This document shows, one piece after another, positions 42,864-52,159 of a stretch of DNA of 64,000 bases. Under the pieces are notes generated by a model. The model saw nothing but the letters and a program-made list of their open reading frames with translations. It had not been told where the DNA came from and made no database searches. The first letter of the stretch is position 1. Every line of letters starts with the position of its first letter. The position numbers and the translations under genes were made by a program. The DNA is taken from positions 11,256 through 75,255 of the forward strand of contig DASTBV010000088.1 in assembly GCA_035711805.1 (NCBI GenBank), in the 5' to 3' direction. The stretch comes from Gp6-AA40 sp035711805. Its GTDB lineage: Bacteria; Acidobacteriota; Vicinamibacteria; Vicinamibacterales; UBA2999.

Positions 42864-44120
42864 CTATCGCAGTCGAACTTTATCGAAGGCGTCCCAATTG
42901 GACATGTCGGAGAGAATCACCTCGTCGCCTTCGCGCAGACCTTTGGTCACGACGAAGTGCGTCACCGAACTGCCGCCGAAGGTGACGCGAACACGTTCCG
43001 CGTCGCCAGCGGGGGTCACGCGGTACAGGCCCACGGTGCTGTTCTCCTGACCAAGTGACGGCCGCATGACGTACAGCACGTTCTCGAACCGCTCGAGTTG
43101 AATCGTGCCGTCCACGCCAAGGTCGGGGACGGCTCCGCGCGGCAGCGGTTCCGTCGGTGTGACGTCGACCGTCACGGTGCCGTTGGCCGCGGCGGGATCC
43201 TTGCGCGTCACCCGGCCGGCGATGATCGCCGTGCGTGTGTCGATCTGCGCCGGCTGTCCGACTTCAATGTCCTTCGCCTGCGTCTCCGGGATCTGCAACG
43301 CGGCTTTCAGACGGCCCGGGTCGGCCACGCGCGCGAGGTTGGTGCCGGGGCCCACACGCTGGCCGACTTCAACCGGCACCTGCTGGAGGACCCCGGCAAA
43401 CCCGGCCCGAACCTTCAACGACTGCAGCCGGCTGTCGAACAGCGACGCAATCGCCTGTGCCTGGTCGACCGTGGCGCGCGGCACGCGGAGCCGCGCCTCG
43501 AGCGAACCCCGCGTCGCCTGCAGCCGCTTCTGCTCGATCTGCAGCCGCTTGCCGAGCGACTCCGCCCGCAGCTGTGTCTGGCGGCGTTCGAACTCCGAGG
43601 CGAGCTTCTGCTTGGCCAGCGCGTCGCGCGTCTCGGCATCGAGCCGCGCCTGCTCGTATTCCGACTCGAGGGCCGCAATTTGAGATTCAAGCGTCAGCAG
43701 ATCGTTGTCGAACTGCACCCGCAGGCTCTCCAGCTGCGCCTGCGCCGAGTGCAGCTGGAGGCGTGCGTTCAGCGCTTCCTGCTCAACCTGCGGATTGCTC
43801 AACTCGAGAATGACGCTGTGCGCCAGGACGGTCGCGCCTGGCTGCAGCAGTATGCGCTCGACCCGTGCGTCGGTCGTCGCCGGAATCCAGCGTGTGTCCT
43901 CCGGCACGAGCGTGCCCGGCCCGCGGACCTGCCGGACGATCGCACCGCGCTTGACCGTGTCGCGAAGCAGCGTGTCCGCCGGCACCGTCGGCGGCGCCGG
44001 TTCCATCCGCGCGAGCGCGATCGAGACGGCAATGACCAGGATCACGGCGACCACGCCGGCGCCAATGCGCAGCAGGCGGCGCCGTTTCAGAAACGCAGGG
44101 TCCCTGGCGATATCTGGCAT
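42864..44120 (-). CDS. HlyD/MacA-like periplasmic membrane-fusion protein
   Basis: 418-aa adaptor. One N-terminal transmembrane anchor (~18-37, GAGVVAVILVIAVSIALARM) is followed by a barrel-sandwich/lipoyl half (RGPGTLVPEDT), a long alpha-helical hairpin of ~130 residues (~105-235, heptad-like with many Gln/Glu/Leu), the second lipoyl half (AGFAGVLQQVPVEVGQRV) and a beta-barrel domain. Such proteins bridge an inner-membrane ABC exporter to an outer-membrane channel. It is first in the operon MFP-ATPase-ATPase-activator-kinase. A sigma-54-like site lies about 20 nt upstream. Confidence 0.92.
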   Translation of the reverse strand: MPDIARDPAFLKRRRLLRIGAGVVAVILVIAVSIALARMEPAPPTVPADTLLRDTVKRGAIVRQVRGPGTLVPEDTRWIPATTDARVERILLQPGATVLAHSVILELSNPQVEQEALNARLQLHSAQAQLESLRVQFDNDLLTLESQIAALESEYEQARLDAETRDALAKQKLASEFERRQTQLRAESLGKRLQIEQKRLQATRGSLEARLRVPRATVDQAQAIASLFDSRLQSLKVRAGFAGVLQQVPVEVGQRVGPGTNLARVADPGRLKAALQIPETQAKDIEVGQPAQIDTRTAIIAGRVTRKDPAAANGTVTVDVTPTEPLPRGAVPDLGVDGTIQLERFENVLYVMRPSLGQENSTVGLYRVTPAGDAERVRVTFGGSSVTHFVVTKGLREGDEVILSDMSNWDAFDKVRLR

Positions 44121-44141
44121 GCGACTACGGCTGGGACGAGG

Positions 44142-44156
44142 TCAAACGCCGTGCCA
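44142..44156 (-). promoter_or_regulatory. Sigma-54-like promoter of the exporter/two-component operon
   Basis: TGGCAC (44156-44151), 5 nt and TTGA (44145-44142) stand at correct -24/-12 spacing, about 20 nt before ATG 44120. The last base deviates (consensus TTGC), so the -12 GC reads GA. The presence of an NtrC-type activator in the same operon supports the assignment. Confidence 0.5.
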
Positions 44157-44428
44157 TAAGGTCCGACTGTATTCGTCTCTCTTTCGACGGTATTTCGCAC
44201 GACCGAGTTGGCAATCATAAGCCGGCTGTGCGATTGCGGGACGTCGGCGTCCCATCAGCGGACATCGATAATATCGCCTGCGCTACGCCGGTTCTCTCTC
44301 GCCTTCCCGTAGCGGCGGAGCCGGTCCTCAGTCCGACGTGGCACGTGCGCACGTCAACCATCAGGGTTGACCAGCGGATTCCCGTCGCTCCTGTTGACAT
44401 CCGATAGGTCTCTGTGTTTTCCTGACGT
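44157..44428. other. Non-coding gap between divergent operons
   Basis: About 270 bp with no supportable gene. Small frames here lack ribosome-binding sites. TTGACA occurs near 44395, upstream of the TIGR03435 gene, but no good -10 follows. Confidence 0.5.
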
Positions 44429-44446
44429 CATTCGATAGGAGCGCGT

Positions 44447-45322
44447 ATGCGTAGACCCCGTTTGAGTGGACCTGGTGCGGCGGCCGTCGGGATCGCGATG
44501 GTCCCTGTCATGGCGGCGGCGCAGCAGTTCCTGGCGCCATCGGGACCGCCCGTGGACCCGAATACCCGGTTCGAGGTCGTGGCGATCAAGCCCATCGAGG
44601 ACGCCAGCAGCCCGATGTTGATACGGATGATGCCAAGTGGCCTCGAATCCGCGGTTCCGGTGGGAGTCCTCCTCCGCCAGGCGCTGCAGAAGCCGGACTA
44701 TCAGATGATCGGCGCGCCGGCCTGGATCAACACGGAGCGGTACTCGATACGCGCGAAACCGCCCGCCGGCACCCCGCCCACGGCGATGTCGGTGATGATG
44801 CTGAACCTGCTGAAGGATCGGTTCCAGCTGCAGGCGCATCTCGAAACTCGCGAGCAGCCGATCTTTCATCTCGTGATGGCGCGCAGCGATGGGCGGCATG
44901 GTCCAAATCTCAAGCCCTCATCGCCTGAGTGCCAGGCCATCATCGCGGAGAGGCAGGCGGCCGCGAAGCTCCCGGATCCCAACCAGCCGTGCGGCTCCGG
45001 CCGCAGCTCGCCTGGCGTGTTCGCCTTCAGCGGCAGCCCCATGACCCGGCTCGTCGCGGCGCTGTCGGACCTGACCGCCCGCCCGGTGATCGACAAGACT
45101 GGATTGACCGGCCTCTACGACGTGACGCTGAAGTTCGCGTACGAGGGCCGGACGCCGGGCGTCATGGGCCCGCTCGGCGCACCGCCGGGCGCTCCCGTCG
45201 ATCCCGATGCGCCCAGCCTCGCCGCTGCACTGCAGGAACAACTCGGACTGAAGCTCGAGGGCGCCCGCGGCCCGGTCGAGGTCGTGGTCATCGACAAGTT
45301 CGAGAAGCCAACGTTCGACTAG
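44447..45322 (+). CDS. TIGR03435 (DUF3738) family secreted protein
   Basis: 291-aa exported protein. Signal peptide (MAAAQQ, ~27), then NTRFEVVAIKPIED, LLRQALQKPDYQMIGAP, LLKDRFQLQAHLETREQPIF, VIDKTGLTGLYDVTLKF and the C-terminal GPVEVVVIDKFEKPTFD, all standard for the family. Its ribosome-binding site lies in CATTCGATAGGAG (44429-44441), a leader shared with the next gene. It heads a plus-strand set with PadR and two ADOP permeases. It is the closest relative, in this window, of the 51149-52081 gene (both start the mature chain QQF and share PPVDPNTRFEVV). Confidence 0.93.
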   Translation: MRRPRLSGPGAAAVGIAMVPVMAAAQQFLAPSGPPVDPNTRFEVVAIKPIEDASSPMLIRMMPSGLESAVPVGVLLRQALQKPDYQMIGAPAWINTERYSIRAKPPAGTPPTAMSVMMLNLLKDRFQLQAHLETREQPIFHLVMARSDGRHGPNLKPSSPECQAIIAERQAAAKLPDPNQPCGSGRSSPGVFAFSGSPMTRLVAALSDLTARPVIDKTGLTGLYDVTLKFAYEGRTPGVMGPLGAPPGAPVDPDAPSLAAALQEQLGLKLEGARGPVEVVVIDKFEKPTFD

Positions 45323-45352
45323 CGCGCTGACACCATTCGATAGGAGTCGCAC

Positions 45353-45682
45353 ATGGGCGATCGCAAGGATGTAATCCAGGGAACGCTCGATCTCCTGGTG
45401 CTGAGGATCATTTCGTCGCAGCCGATGCACGGGTGGGGCGTCATGCAGCGCCTGCGGCACCTGACCGAGGACGTTTTTCAGGTCACGCCGGGATCGCTCT
45501 TTCCGGCGCTCCGGCGGCTCGAGGAAAACGGGTGGGCGTCCGGGTATTGGGATGTCTCCGAGAACAACCGGAAGGCGCGCTATTACGCGATCACAAAGGC
45601 TGGACAGAAGCAGCTGGCTCGCGAGAAGCAGCACTGGAAGTCGATCACCATGGCCGTCGAGAAAGTTCTGGAAGGCGCATGA
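45353..45682 (+). CDS. PadR-family transcriptional regulator
   Basis: 109-aa winged-helix regulator: GTLDLLVLRIISSQPMHGWG, TPGSLFPALRRLEENGWASG and RKARYYAITKAGQKQL are the usual PadR blocks. PadR proteins of this short type sit directly before ADOP permeases in Acidobacteriota and are thought to control them. Its leader repeats CATTCGATAGGAG (45334-45346). The stop overlaps the permease start (ATGA). Confidence 0.95.
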   Translation: MGDRKDVIQGTLDLLVLRIISSQPMHGWGVMQRLRHLTEDVFQVTPGSLFPALRRLEENGWASGYWDVSENNRKARYYAITKAGQKQLAREKQHWKSITMAVEKVLEGA

Positions 45683-48435
45683 GACGCGCATGGTGCCGCC
45701 TGCGGGCGATGCTGCGCCGGCTGGTGGACGGTGGCGCGGCAGACACAGAGCTCAACGAGGAACTCCGCGCGTTCGTCGAGCAGGACACCGAATCGAGGAT
45801 CCGAGCGGGCGTCACCCCGGAGGCCGCGCGGCGCGCGGCACTCATCGAGCTGCGGGGCGCCGAACAAGTCAAGGAGCATGTGCGGGAAACGCGGGCAGGA
45901 TTCCGCCTGGAGGGCACCCTCCGGGACGTCCGCTACGCCATGCGCGGTCTCGGCCGGGCACCTGGGTTCTCGTTCTCGGTGATCGGGAATCTCAGCCTGG
46001 GCCTGGCGGCGATGATCGTGGCCTTCGCGTTCATCAACGGCGCGCTCGGCCCGTCGATTATCCCGGGCATCCCGGATCAGGATCGCCTCGCGGAGATCGG
46101 GATTCTGGAGAACGTGCGCCTCGGCAGGCTCGTCAGATTGCAGGCCGCCCGGACGGCATTGGCGGACTACCCGGACGTCTTTCGGACGCTCGATGAGGGG
46201 ATGCCCAGCCTCGAAGGTCTGGCCAGCTTCACCGAATCCGACGTGGCGGTGACGCTGCCCCAACCGCGTTCCCTCCGGGCTGCCTTCGTCTCGCCGAGCT
46301 ACTTCGACGTGCTCGGAGTCCGGCCAGAGGTCGGACGCACCTTTGCGCCCCGGGAGGCTGAATCTCCGGTCGCCATCATCAGCCGCGCGCTGTGGATGCG
46401 GGAATTCGGCGGGGACCCTTCGGTGATCGGACGGCCGATCCGGGCGGGGGGACAGCAGGCGCTCGAGATCATCGGCGTCGCGTCACGGGGCTTTGCAGGC
46501 ACGACCGGGCCAAGCGTCGATCTCTGGCTGCCGATCGCTTTCGTCGATCGTGTTGCGGTGGACGATCCATTCGGGCAACCCGGCAGTCGGTTGATTCGAT
46601 ACGTCGGCCGAATGCGGGACGGTGTCCGCGTCGAGCGCGTCGAGACCGAGCTCGGCGTCGTGGCCGGCCGGCTCGGCGTCGCTGGCCCTGCCGGTAACCC
46701 CGGGGCAGCGCGGCTCGTCGCGTCCGCGGACGCCTCGGTGGAGCGGGTCACGGTCGAAGTTTCTGATCTGTCGAGACGCGACGTGGACGAACTGGCCCTG
46801 ATGGTCGCCGTCATCCTGCCGGTTCCCCTTCTCGTTCTGGCGCTCGCCTGTATCAACGCCGCGAACCTCCTGCTGGTGCGTGCCTCCGGCCGCAGCCGTG
46901 AGATGGCGGTCCGTCTGGCGCTCGGCGCGTCCCGGTCGCGGCTCATCCGGCAACTGGTCATCGAGAGCCTGGTCCTGGCGGTCGGTGCCGCCGTCGTCGC
47001 GCTGCCGCTGGCGTGGTCGGGTGTGCAGTTGATCGCGGCGTTCGTGATGCTTCCCATGCCGCTGGACGGGACGGTCGTGGCGGGCGCACTCGTGACCGCG
47101 TTCCTGACGGCGCTGGGATTCGGGCTCGTCCCCGCGCTTCACGCCACCCGTCGGCACCCGTCCGCGGCGCTCGGCACCGCTCCCGCGGGGAGCGGAGGCA
47201 CGCGTGCCGAGGCGCGCGGCCGCCGGGTCCTCGTCGCCGGTCAGGTCGCGCTCTCGCTGGGCCTGCTGGCAGCCGCGTTCCAGTTGACGTCCCCGCTGGA
47301 ATCGGTGGCGGAGCCGCCCGGCACCGACCCGAACCGCATGCTGCTGGCGTCGTTCGATCTGGCGCAGCTCCGCTTTTCATCCGGCGAGAGCGACGCGTTC
47401 TATGCGGCGCTTCTCGACCGCGCGTCGAGGCTTCCCGGAGCCGAGGCCGCCGCGCTGTCGAGTCACGATTTCGCGACGGGTTGGATCACCAACCTCGTTC
47501 CCGTGGAGACCGGCGACGGGCCGCGTGATCCGTTGGGACGACCGATCGGCCTTCTCGTGAGCGCGTCGTCTGCAGAAGGCGACTTCTTCAAGGTCCTGGG
47601 GCTCGACCTCAGGCAAGGCCGCGAATTCGTCGCGGCGGACCGGCGCGACATCCCCGAGGTGGCGATCGTCACCGAACACTTCGCGGCTCAGATCTTCGGC
47701 GGCGCTGCACTCGGCCGGAGCCTGCGTGTGTCGACATCCTTGATCGGGGACGCGGAGGCCAACGTCCGAATCGTGGGAATCGTGGAGTCGCCTGTGGAGC
47801 GCAACATCGACAACGTCCGCGGCCCCAGCATCGTGAAGCCGTCCCCTTCCGGCGAGGTCGCGGCCATCTTCTTCCCCTCGCCCCTCCAGCATGGCACCGC
47901 GCGGACGCTCTCTGTCCGCGCCGGCGGTCCGGCCGGCCTCCTCGCACCGGCGATCCGCGACATCGTGGCGCAGATCGATCCTCGAGTCCCCATCCTGGAA
48001 ATGGCCACTCTGGACCAGCGGATTCCCGACATCACTCAGATCATCCGCGGGCTGGCGAGGGCGGCGGCCGTCCTGGGCATCGTGGCGCTCCTGCTCGCCA
48101 GCATCGGCCTCTACGGAGTGACCTCCTATGGCGTCGAGATGCGACGCCGGGAGATCGCGGTCCGGATGGCGCTTGGCGCGCAGGCCGACCGCGTCGTCGC
48201 CATGGTGCTGCGGCAGGCCCTGACCGTCGCGACAATCGGCGCGGTTCTCGGAGGCCTCATGGCGATCGCGGCCGGGGTCGTCATTCAGGCGCAGTTGTTC
48301 GGCGTCCCCGGAGTCGACGTCGCGGCGCTGGCCGGAGCGGCGGCGCTGCTTGCGGCGGCCATGCTCGTGGCCAGCATCCTGCCGGCCCGGCGGGCCGCAC
48401 GGCTGGACCCGATGGCGCTGCTGCGACAGGAGTAG
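45679..48435 (+). CDS. ADOP-type FtsX/MacB permease (first of tandem pair)
   Basis: 918-aa inner-membrane permease. An N-terminal permease prefix domain of about 75 residues (ELNEELRAFVEQDTESRIRA) precedes a first transmembrane helix, a MacB periplasmic core domain, an FtsX domain (PLLVLALACINAANLLLVRA), a second periplasmic core and a final FtsX triplet ending in RLDPMALLRQE. The duplicated architecture defines acidobacterial duplicated orphan permeases, which lack a fused or adjacent ATPase. ATG 45679 overlaps the PadR stop. The only ATPases of matching type in the window are those of the 42-kb operon. Confidence 0.93.
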   Translation: MRRAWCRLRAMLRRLVDGGAADTELNEELRAFVEQDTESRIRAGVTPEAARRAALIELRGAEQVKEHVRETRAGFRLEGTLRDVRYAMRGLGRAPGFSFSVIGNLSLGLAAMIVAFAFINGALGPSIIPGIPDQDRLAEIGILENVRLGRLVRLQAARTALADYPDVFRTLDEGMPSLEGLASFTESDVAVTLPQPRSLRAAFVSPSYFDVLGVRPEVGRTFAPREAESPVAIISRALWMREFGGDPSVIGRPIRAGGQQALEIIGVASRGFAGTTGPSVDLWLPIAFVDRVAVDDPFGQPGSRLIRYVGRMRDGVRVERVETELGVVAGRLGVAGPAGNPGAARLVASADASVERVTVEVSDLSRRDVDELALMVAVILPVPLLVLALACINAANLLLVRASGRSREMAVRLALGASRSRLIRQLVIESLVLAVGAAVVALPLAWSGVQLIAAFVMLPMPLDGTVVAGALVTAFLTALGFGLVPALHATRRHPSAALGTAPAGSGGTRAEARGRRVLVAGQVALSLGLLAAAFQLTSPLESVAEPPGTDPNRMLLASFDLAQLRFSSGESDAFYAALLDRASRLPGAEAAALSSHDFATGWITNLVPVETGDGPRDPLGRPIGLLVSASSAEGDFFKVLGLDLRQGREFVAADRRDIPEVAIVTEHFAAQIFGGAALGRSLRVSTSLIGDAEANVRIVGIVESPVERNIDNVRGPSIVKPSPSGEVAAIFFPSPLQHGTARTLSVRAGGPAGLLAPAIRDIVAQIDPRVPILEMATLDQRIPDITQIIRGLARAAAVLGIVALLLASIGLYGVTSYGVEMRRREIAVRMALGAQADRVVAMVLRQALTVATIGAVLGGLMAIAAGVVIQAQLFGVPGVDVAALAGAAALLAAAMLVASILPARRAARLDPMALLRQE

Positions 48436-48440
48436 GAAGC

Positions 48441-51134
48441 ATGAGACGCACGTGGTCTCGCTTGCGGGCGGCGCTGCGCCGGGTGTGGGACGGCGGCGCG
48501 GCAGACGCAGAGCTCAGCGAGGAACTCCGCGCGTTCGTTGAACTCGACACTGAGTCGAAGATGCGATCGGGCCTGACGCCGCAGGATGCACGGCGCGCGG
48601 CACTCATCGAACTGGGGGGCGCCGAACACGTCAAGGAGCGCGTCCGCGACGACCGGACCGGAGCCGGCCTGGAAAGCATCTTCCGCGACATCCGTTACGC
48701 CGTGCGCAGTCTCGGTCACGCTCGGACGTTCTCGTTCTCCGTGATCGCGAGCCTCAGCCTGGGCCTGGCGGCGGCGATCGTGGCGTTCGCATTTATCAAC
48801 GGCGCGCTGCTTCGTCCATTTCCAGGCGTCAGGGATCAGTCCCGCCTCGTGACGCTCGGAGTTCTGGAAAACACGCCCCTCGCACCGAGAACTGTGCGAA
48901 CTGCACTGGCGGACTACCCGGACGTCTTCCGCGCGCTCCGGGAGGGGATGGCCAGTCTTGACGATCTGGCCAGCTACACCGAATCCCGCGTGGCGGTGAC
49001 CCTGACTCGGCCTCACTCCCTCCAGGCCGCCTTCGTGTCGCCGAACTACTTCGACGTGCTCGGAGTCCAGCCGGAGGCCGGACGCACGTTCGCGTCTGAG
49101 GACGGTCGCGCTGACTCTGCGGTCGCGATCATCGGTCACGCCCTGTGGACGGGAGAGTTCGGGCGCGACCCGTCCGTCGTCGGCCGGCCTATCCAGGTGG
49201 GACGACGCACGTTCCAGATCATCGGCGTCGCGCCGCGGGGATTCGCGGGCACGAGTCAGAACCCGGTCGAGGAAGGCGTCGAAGTCTGGCTGCCGATCGC
49301 GCTCGCGGATGTTGTTGGCGATCCGTTTTCGTCCGGGGACGGGCTTGTATTTCTCGACCAGCGGCCCGGTGAACGCCTCATTCGATACGTCGGCCGGATG
49401 CGGGACGGTGTGCGCGTCGAACGCGTCGAGGCCGAGCTCGGCGTCATTGCCCCGCGAGCAGCCGCGTTCGCGGACGTCCCGGTAGAGCGCGTCGCCGTCG
49501 AGGTGTCCGCGCTGTCGAGACTCGACGAACCCGACGCAGCACAGATCGCCGCGATCGTTCTGTCGGTTCCTTTTGTCGTTCTCCTTATCGCCTGCGTCAA
49601 TGCCGCGAACCTGCTCCTGGTGCGTGCCTCACGGCGCGGTCAGGAAGTGGCACTGCGCCTGGCGCTCGGCGCATCCCGCCTCCGGCTCGTCCGGCAGCTG
49701 GTCATCGAGAGTCTGGTTCTGGCCATGGGCGCCGCTCTTCTCGCGCTGCCGATGGCGTGGTCGGGTCTGCAGTTGCTCGCGGCGTTCGTGATTCCCATGC
49801 CGCTGGACGCCACGGTCGTGGCGGGCACACTCGTCACCGCGTTCCTGACGGCGCTGGGATTTGGACTCGTCCCGGCCTTTCGAGCAACCGATCAACGTCC
49901 GTCCGCTGCGCTCGGCACCTCTCCCGCGGGAAGCGGCGGAACGCGCGGCCAGTCCCGCGGCCGCCGCGCGCTCGTTGCCGGTCAGGTCGCGCTCTCGCTC
50001 GGTCTGCTGGCTACCGGCTTTCAGTTGACGTCCGCGCTGGAATCTCTGGCGGAGCCACCCGGTACGGATCCGGACCGACTGCTGCTGGCGTCGTTCGACC
50101 TGGCGCCGCTCCGCTTTTCATCCGCGGAGATCGACGCCTTCTACGCGGCGCTTCTTGACCGTGCGTCACGGCTTCCCGGAGTCGAGGCCGCGGGGCTCTC
50201 GAGCCGCAATCTCGCGCGGAGCTGGGCCTTCGACCCCGCCAACGCGGTCCGCGTGGATCCCGGCAATGGGCCGATGAGAAGAATGGCAGTCAGTGGCTCT
50301 GCCGGCGGTGACTATTTCAAGGCCGTGGGGGTCGATCTCATTCACGGCCGCGAATTCGTCGCGGCCGACCGGCGCGACATCCCTGCAGTGGCGATCGTCA
50401 CCGAACGACTGGCGTCCCAGCTCTTTGGCGAGGCGGCACTGGGCCGGAGCCTGCACGTCTCAACACCGTTCCGCGGCGCAGCGGAGGCCGACGTCCGGAT
50501 TGTGGGTATCGTGAAGTCTCCAGTCGCACGTTCCGGCGACGAAGTCCCCGCAATTTTCTTCCCCTCGCCGTTTCCCTCGCCGATCCAGCACGGCACCGCG
50601 CGCACGCTCCACATTCGTTCCGACGGTCCATCGGCCGCGCTGGCGCCTGCGATACGTGATCTGGTCGCCCAGCTCGACCCTCAGGTGCCGGTCCTGGAAC
50701 TAGCCACGCTGGACCAGACGATTCGTGGCGACATGGTGCTCGAACGCACGCTGGCGAGGGCGGCGGCACTTCTCGGCATCGTGGCGCTTCTGCTCGCCAG
50801 CATCGGCCTTTACGGAGTGACCTCATACAGCGTCGCGATGCGCGGCCGGGAGATCGCGGTCCGGATGGCGATGGGTGCGCGGGCCAGCCTCGTGGTCGTG
50901 ATGGTCGTGCGGCAAGCCCTGGCCGTCGCCGCGATCGGTTCGGCTGTCGGAGGGCTTGTGGCCATCGCGGCTGGACTCCTCATCCAGACGCAGGTCTTCG
51001 GTGTCGCCGGAGTCGATGTCGCCGCGCTGGGCGGATCGGCCGTGTTGCTCGCAGCGGCAATGCTGCTGGCCAGCCTCCTTCCGGCCTGGTGGGCCGCCCG
51101 AATGGATCCGAACGTGGTGCTGCGAGAAGCCTAG
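48441..51134 (+). CDS. ADOP-type FtsX/MacB permease (second of tandem pair)
   Basis: 897-aa paralogue of the preceding permease, starting 5 nt after its stop and clearly derived from it: long blocks such as VRTALADYPDVFRAL, RLIRYVGRMRDGVRVERVEA and LARAAALLGIVALLLASIGL are near identical. Domain order is the same (prefix domain, MacB core, FtsX, MacB core, FtsX, ending RMDPNVVLREA). The insert in the first periplasmic domain differs (short ALLRPFPG in place of ALGPSIIPG). Substrate unknown. Confidence 0.93.
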   Translation: MRRTWSRLRAALRRVWDGGAADAELSEELRAFVELDTESKMRSGLTPQDARRAALIELGGAEHVKERVRDDRTGAGLESIFRDIRYAVRSLGHARTFSFSVIASLSLGLAAAIVAFAFINGALLRPFPGVRDQSRLVTLGVLENTPLAPRTVRTALADYPDVFRALREGMASLDDLASYTESRVAVTLTRPHSLQAAFVSPNYFDVLGVQPEAGRTFASEDGRADSAVAIIGHALWTGEFGRDPSVVGRPIQVGRRTFQIIGVAPRGFAGTSQNPVEEGVEVWLPIALADVVGDPFSSGDGLVFLDQRPGERLIRYVGRMRDGVRVERVEAELGVIAPRAAAFADVPVERVAVEVSALSRLDEPDAAQIAAIVLSVPFVVLLIACVNAANLLLVRASRRGQEVALRLALGASRLRLVRQLVIESLVLAMGAALLALPMAWSGLQLLAAFVIPMPLDATVVAGTLVTAFLTALGFGLVPAFRATDQRPSAALGTSPAGSGGTRGQSRGRRALVAGQVALSLGLLATGFQLTSALESLAEPPGTDPDRLLLASFDLAPLRFSSAEIDAFYAALLDRASRLPGVEAAGLSSRNLARSWAFDPANAVRVDPGNGPMRRMAVSGSAGGDYFKAVGVDLIHGREFVAADRRDIPAVAIVTERLASQLFGEAALGRSLHVSTPFRGAAEADVRIVGIVKSPVARSGDEVPAIFFPSPFPSPIQHGTARTLHIRSDGPSAALAPAIRDLVAQLDPQVPVLELATLDQTIRGDMVLERTLARAAALLGIVALLLASIGLYGVTSYSVAMRGREIAVRMAMGARASLVVVMVVRQALAVAAIGSAVGGLVAIAAGLLIQTQVFGVAGVDVAALGGSAVLLAAAMLLASLLPAWWAARMDPNVVLREA

Positions 51135-51148
51135 TCCTGGCTCGACGC

Positions 51149-52081
51149 TTAGTCGGGCGTCGGCTTTTCGAGCCTATCGATCACGACAACTTCCACCGGA
51201 CCACGGGCGCTCTCGAGCCGGAGCCCGAGCTGCTCCTGCAGCGCCACGGAGAGGCTCGGCGCGTCAGGATCGGCGGGTGCCGCCGGCGCTTGCGCCATCA
51301 GCCGCGTCAACGTCGGTCCCATCGGGCCTCCGGCGCGGATGCCCTCGGGTGCGAACTTGAGCGTGAAGTCGAAGAGGCTGGTCAATCCCGTCTTGTCGAT
51401 CACGGGGCGGCCCACCCAGTCCGACAGCGTCTGAACGAACTGCGCGATGGTGCGACCGCTCACCGCCACATTGCCGGTCAGGAGACGGGCAAAGCCGCAT
51501 GGCGGCGGCGCCTTGAGATCGGGAAGCGGCGGCATCGGCGGCGGCGCCCCGCGCCCGGCGGCAGCCGCCTGCATCGCGGCGTTTCTCTCTGCGACGGTCT
51601 TCTGGCAATCGGCTGGCGTCGCCTTGAGGTCCGGCCCAGGCCGCCCGTCCGTACGGGCCATGACGAGATGGAAGATCGGGAGCTCGCGGGTCTCGAGATG
51701 CGTCGCCAACTGGAACCGATCCTTCAGGAGGTTCAGTATCAGTGTCGTCAACGCTGCCTGCGTCGTGCCGTCCGGCGCCTTCGCCATGATCGTGTAGGGA
51801 TCCGTGTCGATCCAGTCTGGCGCCCCGATCATCTGATAGTCCGGCTTCTGCAACGCCTGCCGAACGAGCCATCCGATCGGCAGCTGAGTGAACTCGAAAC
51901 GCGGAAGGATCGGAAGGAACCTGCCGGGCCGGTCGATAGCGTCGGGGACAGGTTTAACCGACACCACCTCGAACCGTGTGTTCGGATCCACCGGCGGTCC
52001 TGGCGATGCCGGTGTGAACTGCTGCGCTGCGATGACCCCGGGGATCATGACGAGCGTGACCAGGAGCGCGTGCATTCGCAT
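51149..52081 (-). CDS. TIGR03435 (DUF3738) family secreted protein
   Basis: 310-aa exported protein: signal peptide MRMHALLVTLVMIPG then VIAAQQ, NTRFEVVSVKPVPD, LVRQALQKPDYQMIGAPDWI, LLKDRFQLATHLETRELPIF, VIDKTGLTSLFDFTLKF and a C-terminal GPVEVVVIDRLEKPTPD. ATG 52081 is preferred to GTG 52105 because the signal peptide begins there. It faces the second ADOP gene (14 nt between stops) and lies downstream of the BlaR1 fusion gene on the same strand. Confidence 0.92.
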   Translation of the reverse strand: MRMHALLVTLVMIPGVIAAQQFTPASPGPPVDPNTRFEVVSVKPVPDAIDRPGRFLPILPRFEFTQLPIGWLVRQALQKPDYQMIGAPDWIDTDPYTIMAKAPDGTTQAALTTLILNLLKDRFQLATHLETRELPIFHLVMARTDGRPGPDLKATPADCQKTVAERNAAMQAAAAGRGAPPPMPPLPDLKAPPPCGFARLLTGNVAVSGRTIAQFVQTLSDWVGRPVIDKTGLTSLFDFTLKFAPEGIRAGGPMGPTLTRLMAQAPAAPADPDAPSLSVALQEQLGLRLESARGPVEVVVIDRLEKPTPD

Positions 52082-52159
52082 ACGTGTCTCGATAGACGCA
52101 GGCACGCCCCTTCGGGTTGGCTACTGTTTCGACCGGCGCCGTGGTCGGCGGCTGGCGCG

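Noticed and set aside
44330..44350. Second sigma-54 site (GTGGCACGTGCGCACG)
   Set aside because: It has TGGCACG but no TTGC at the right spacing; it is simply a palindromic GC-rich segment.
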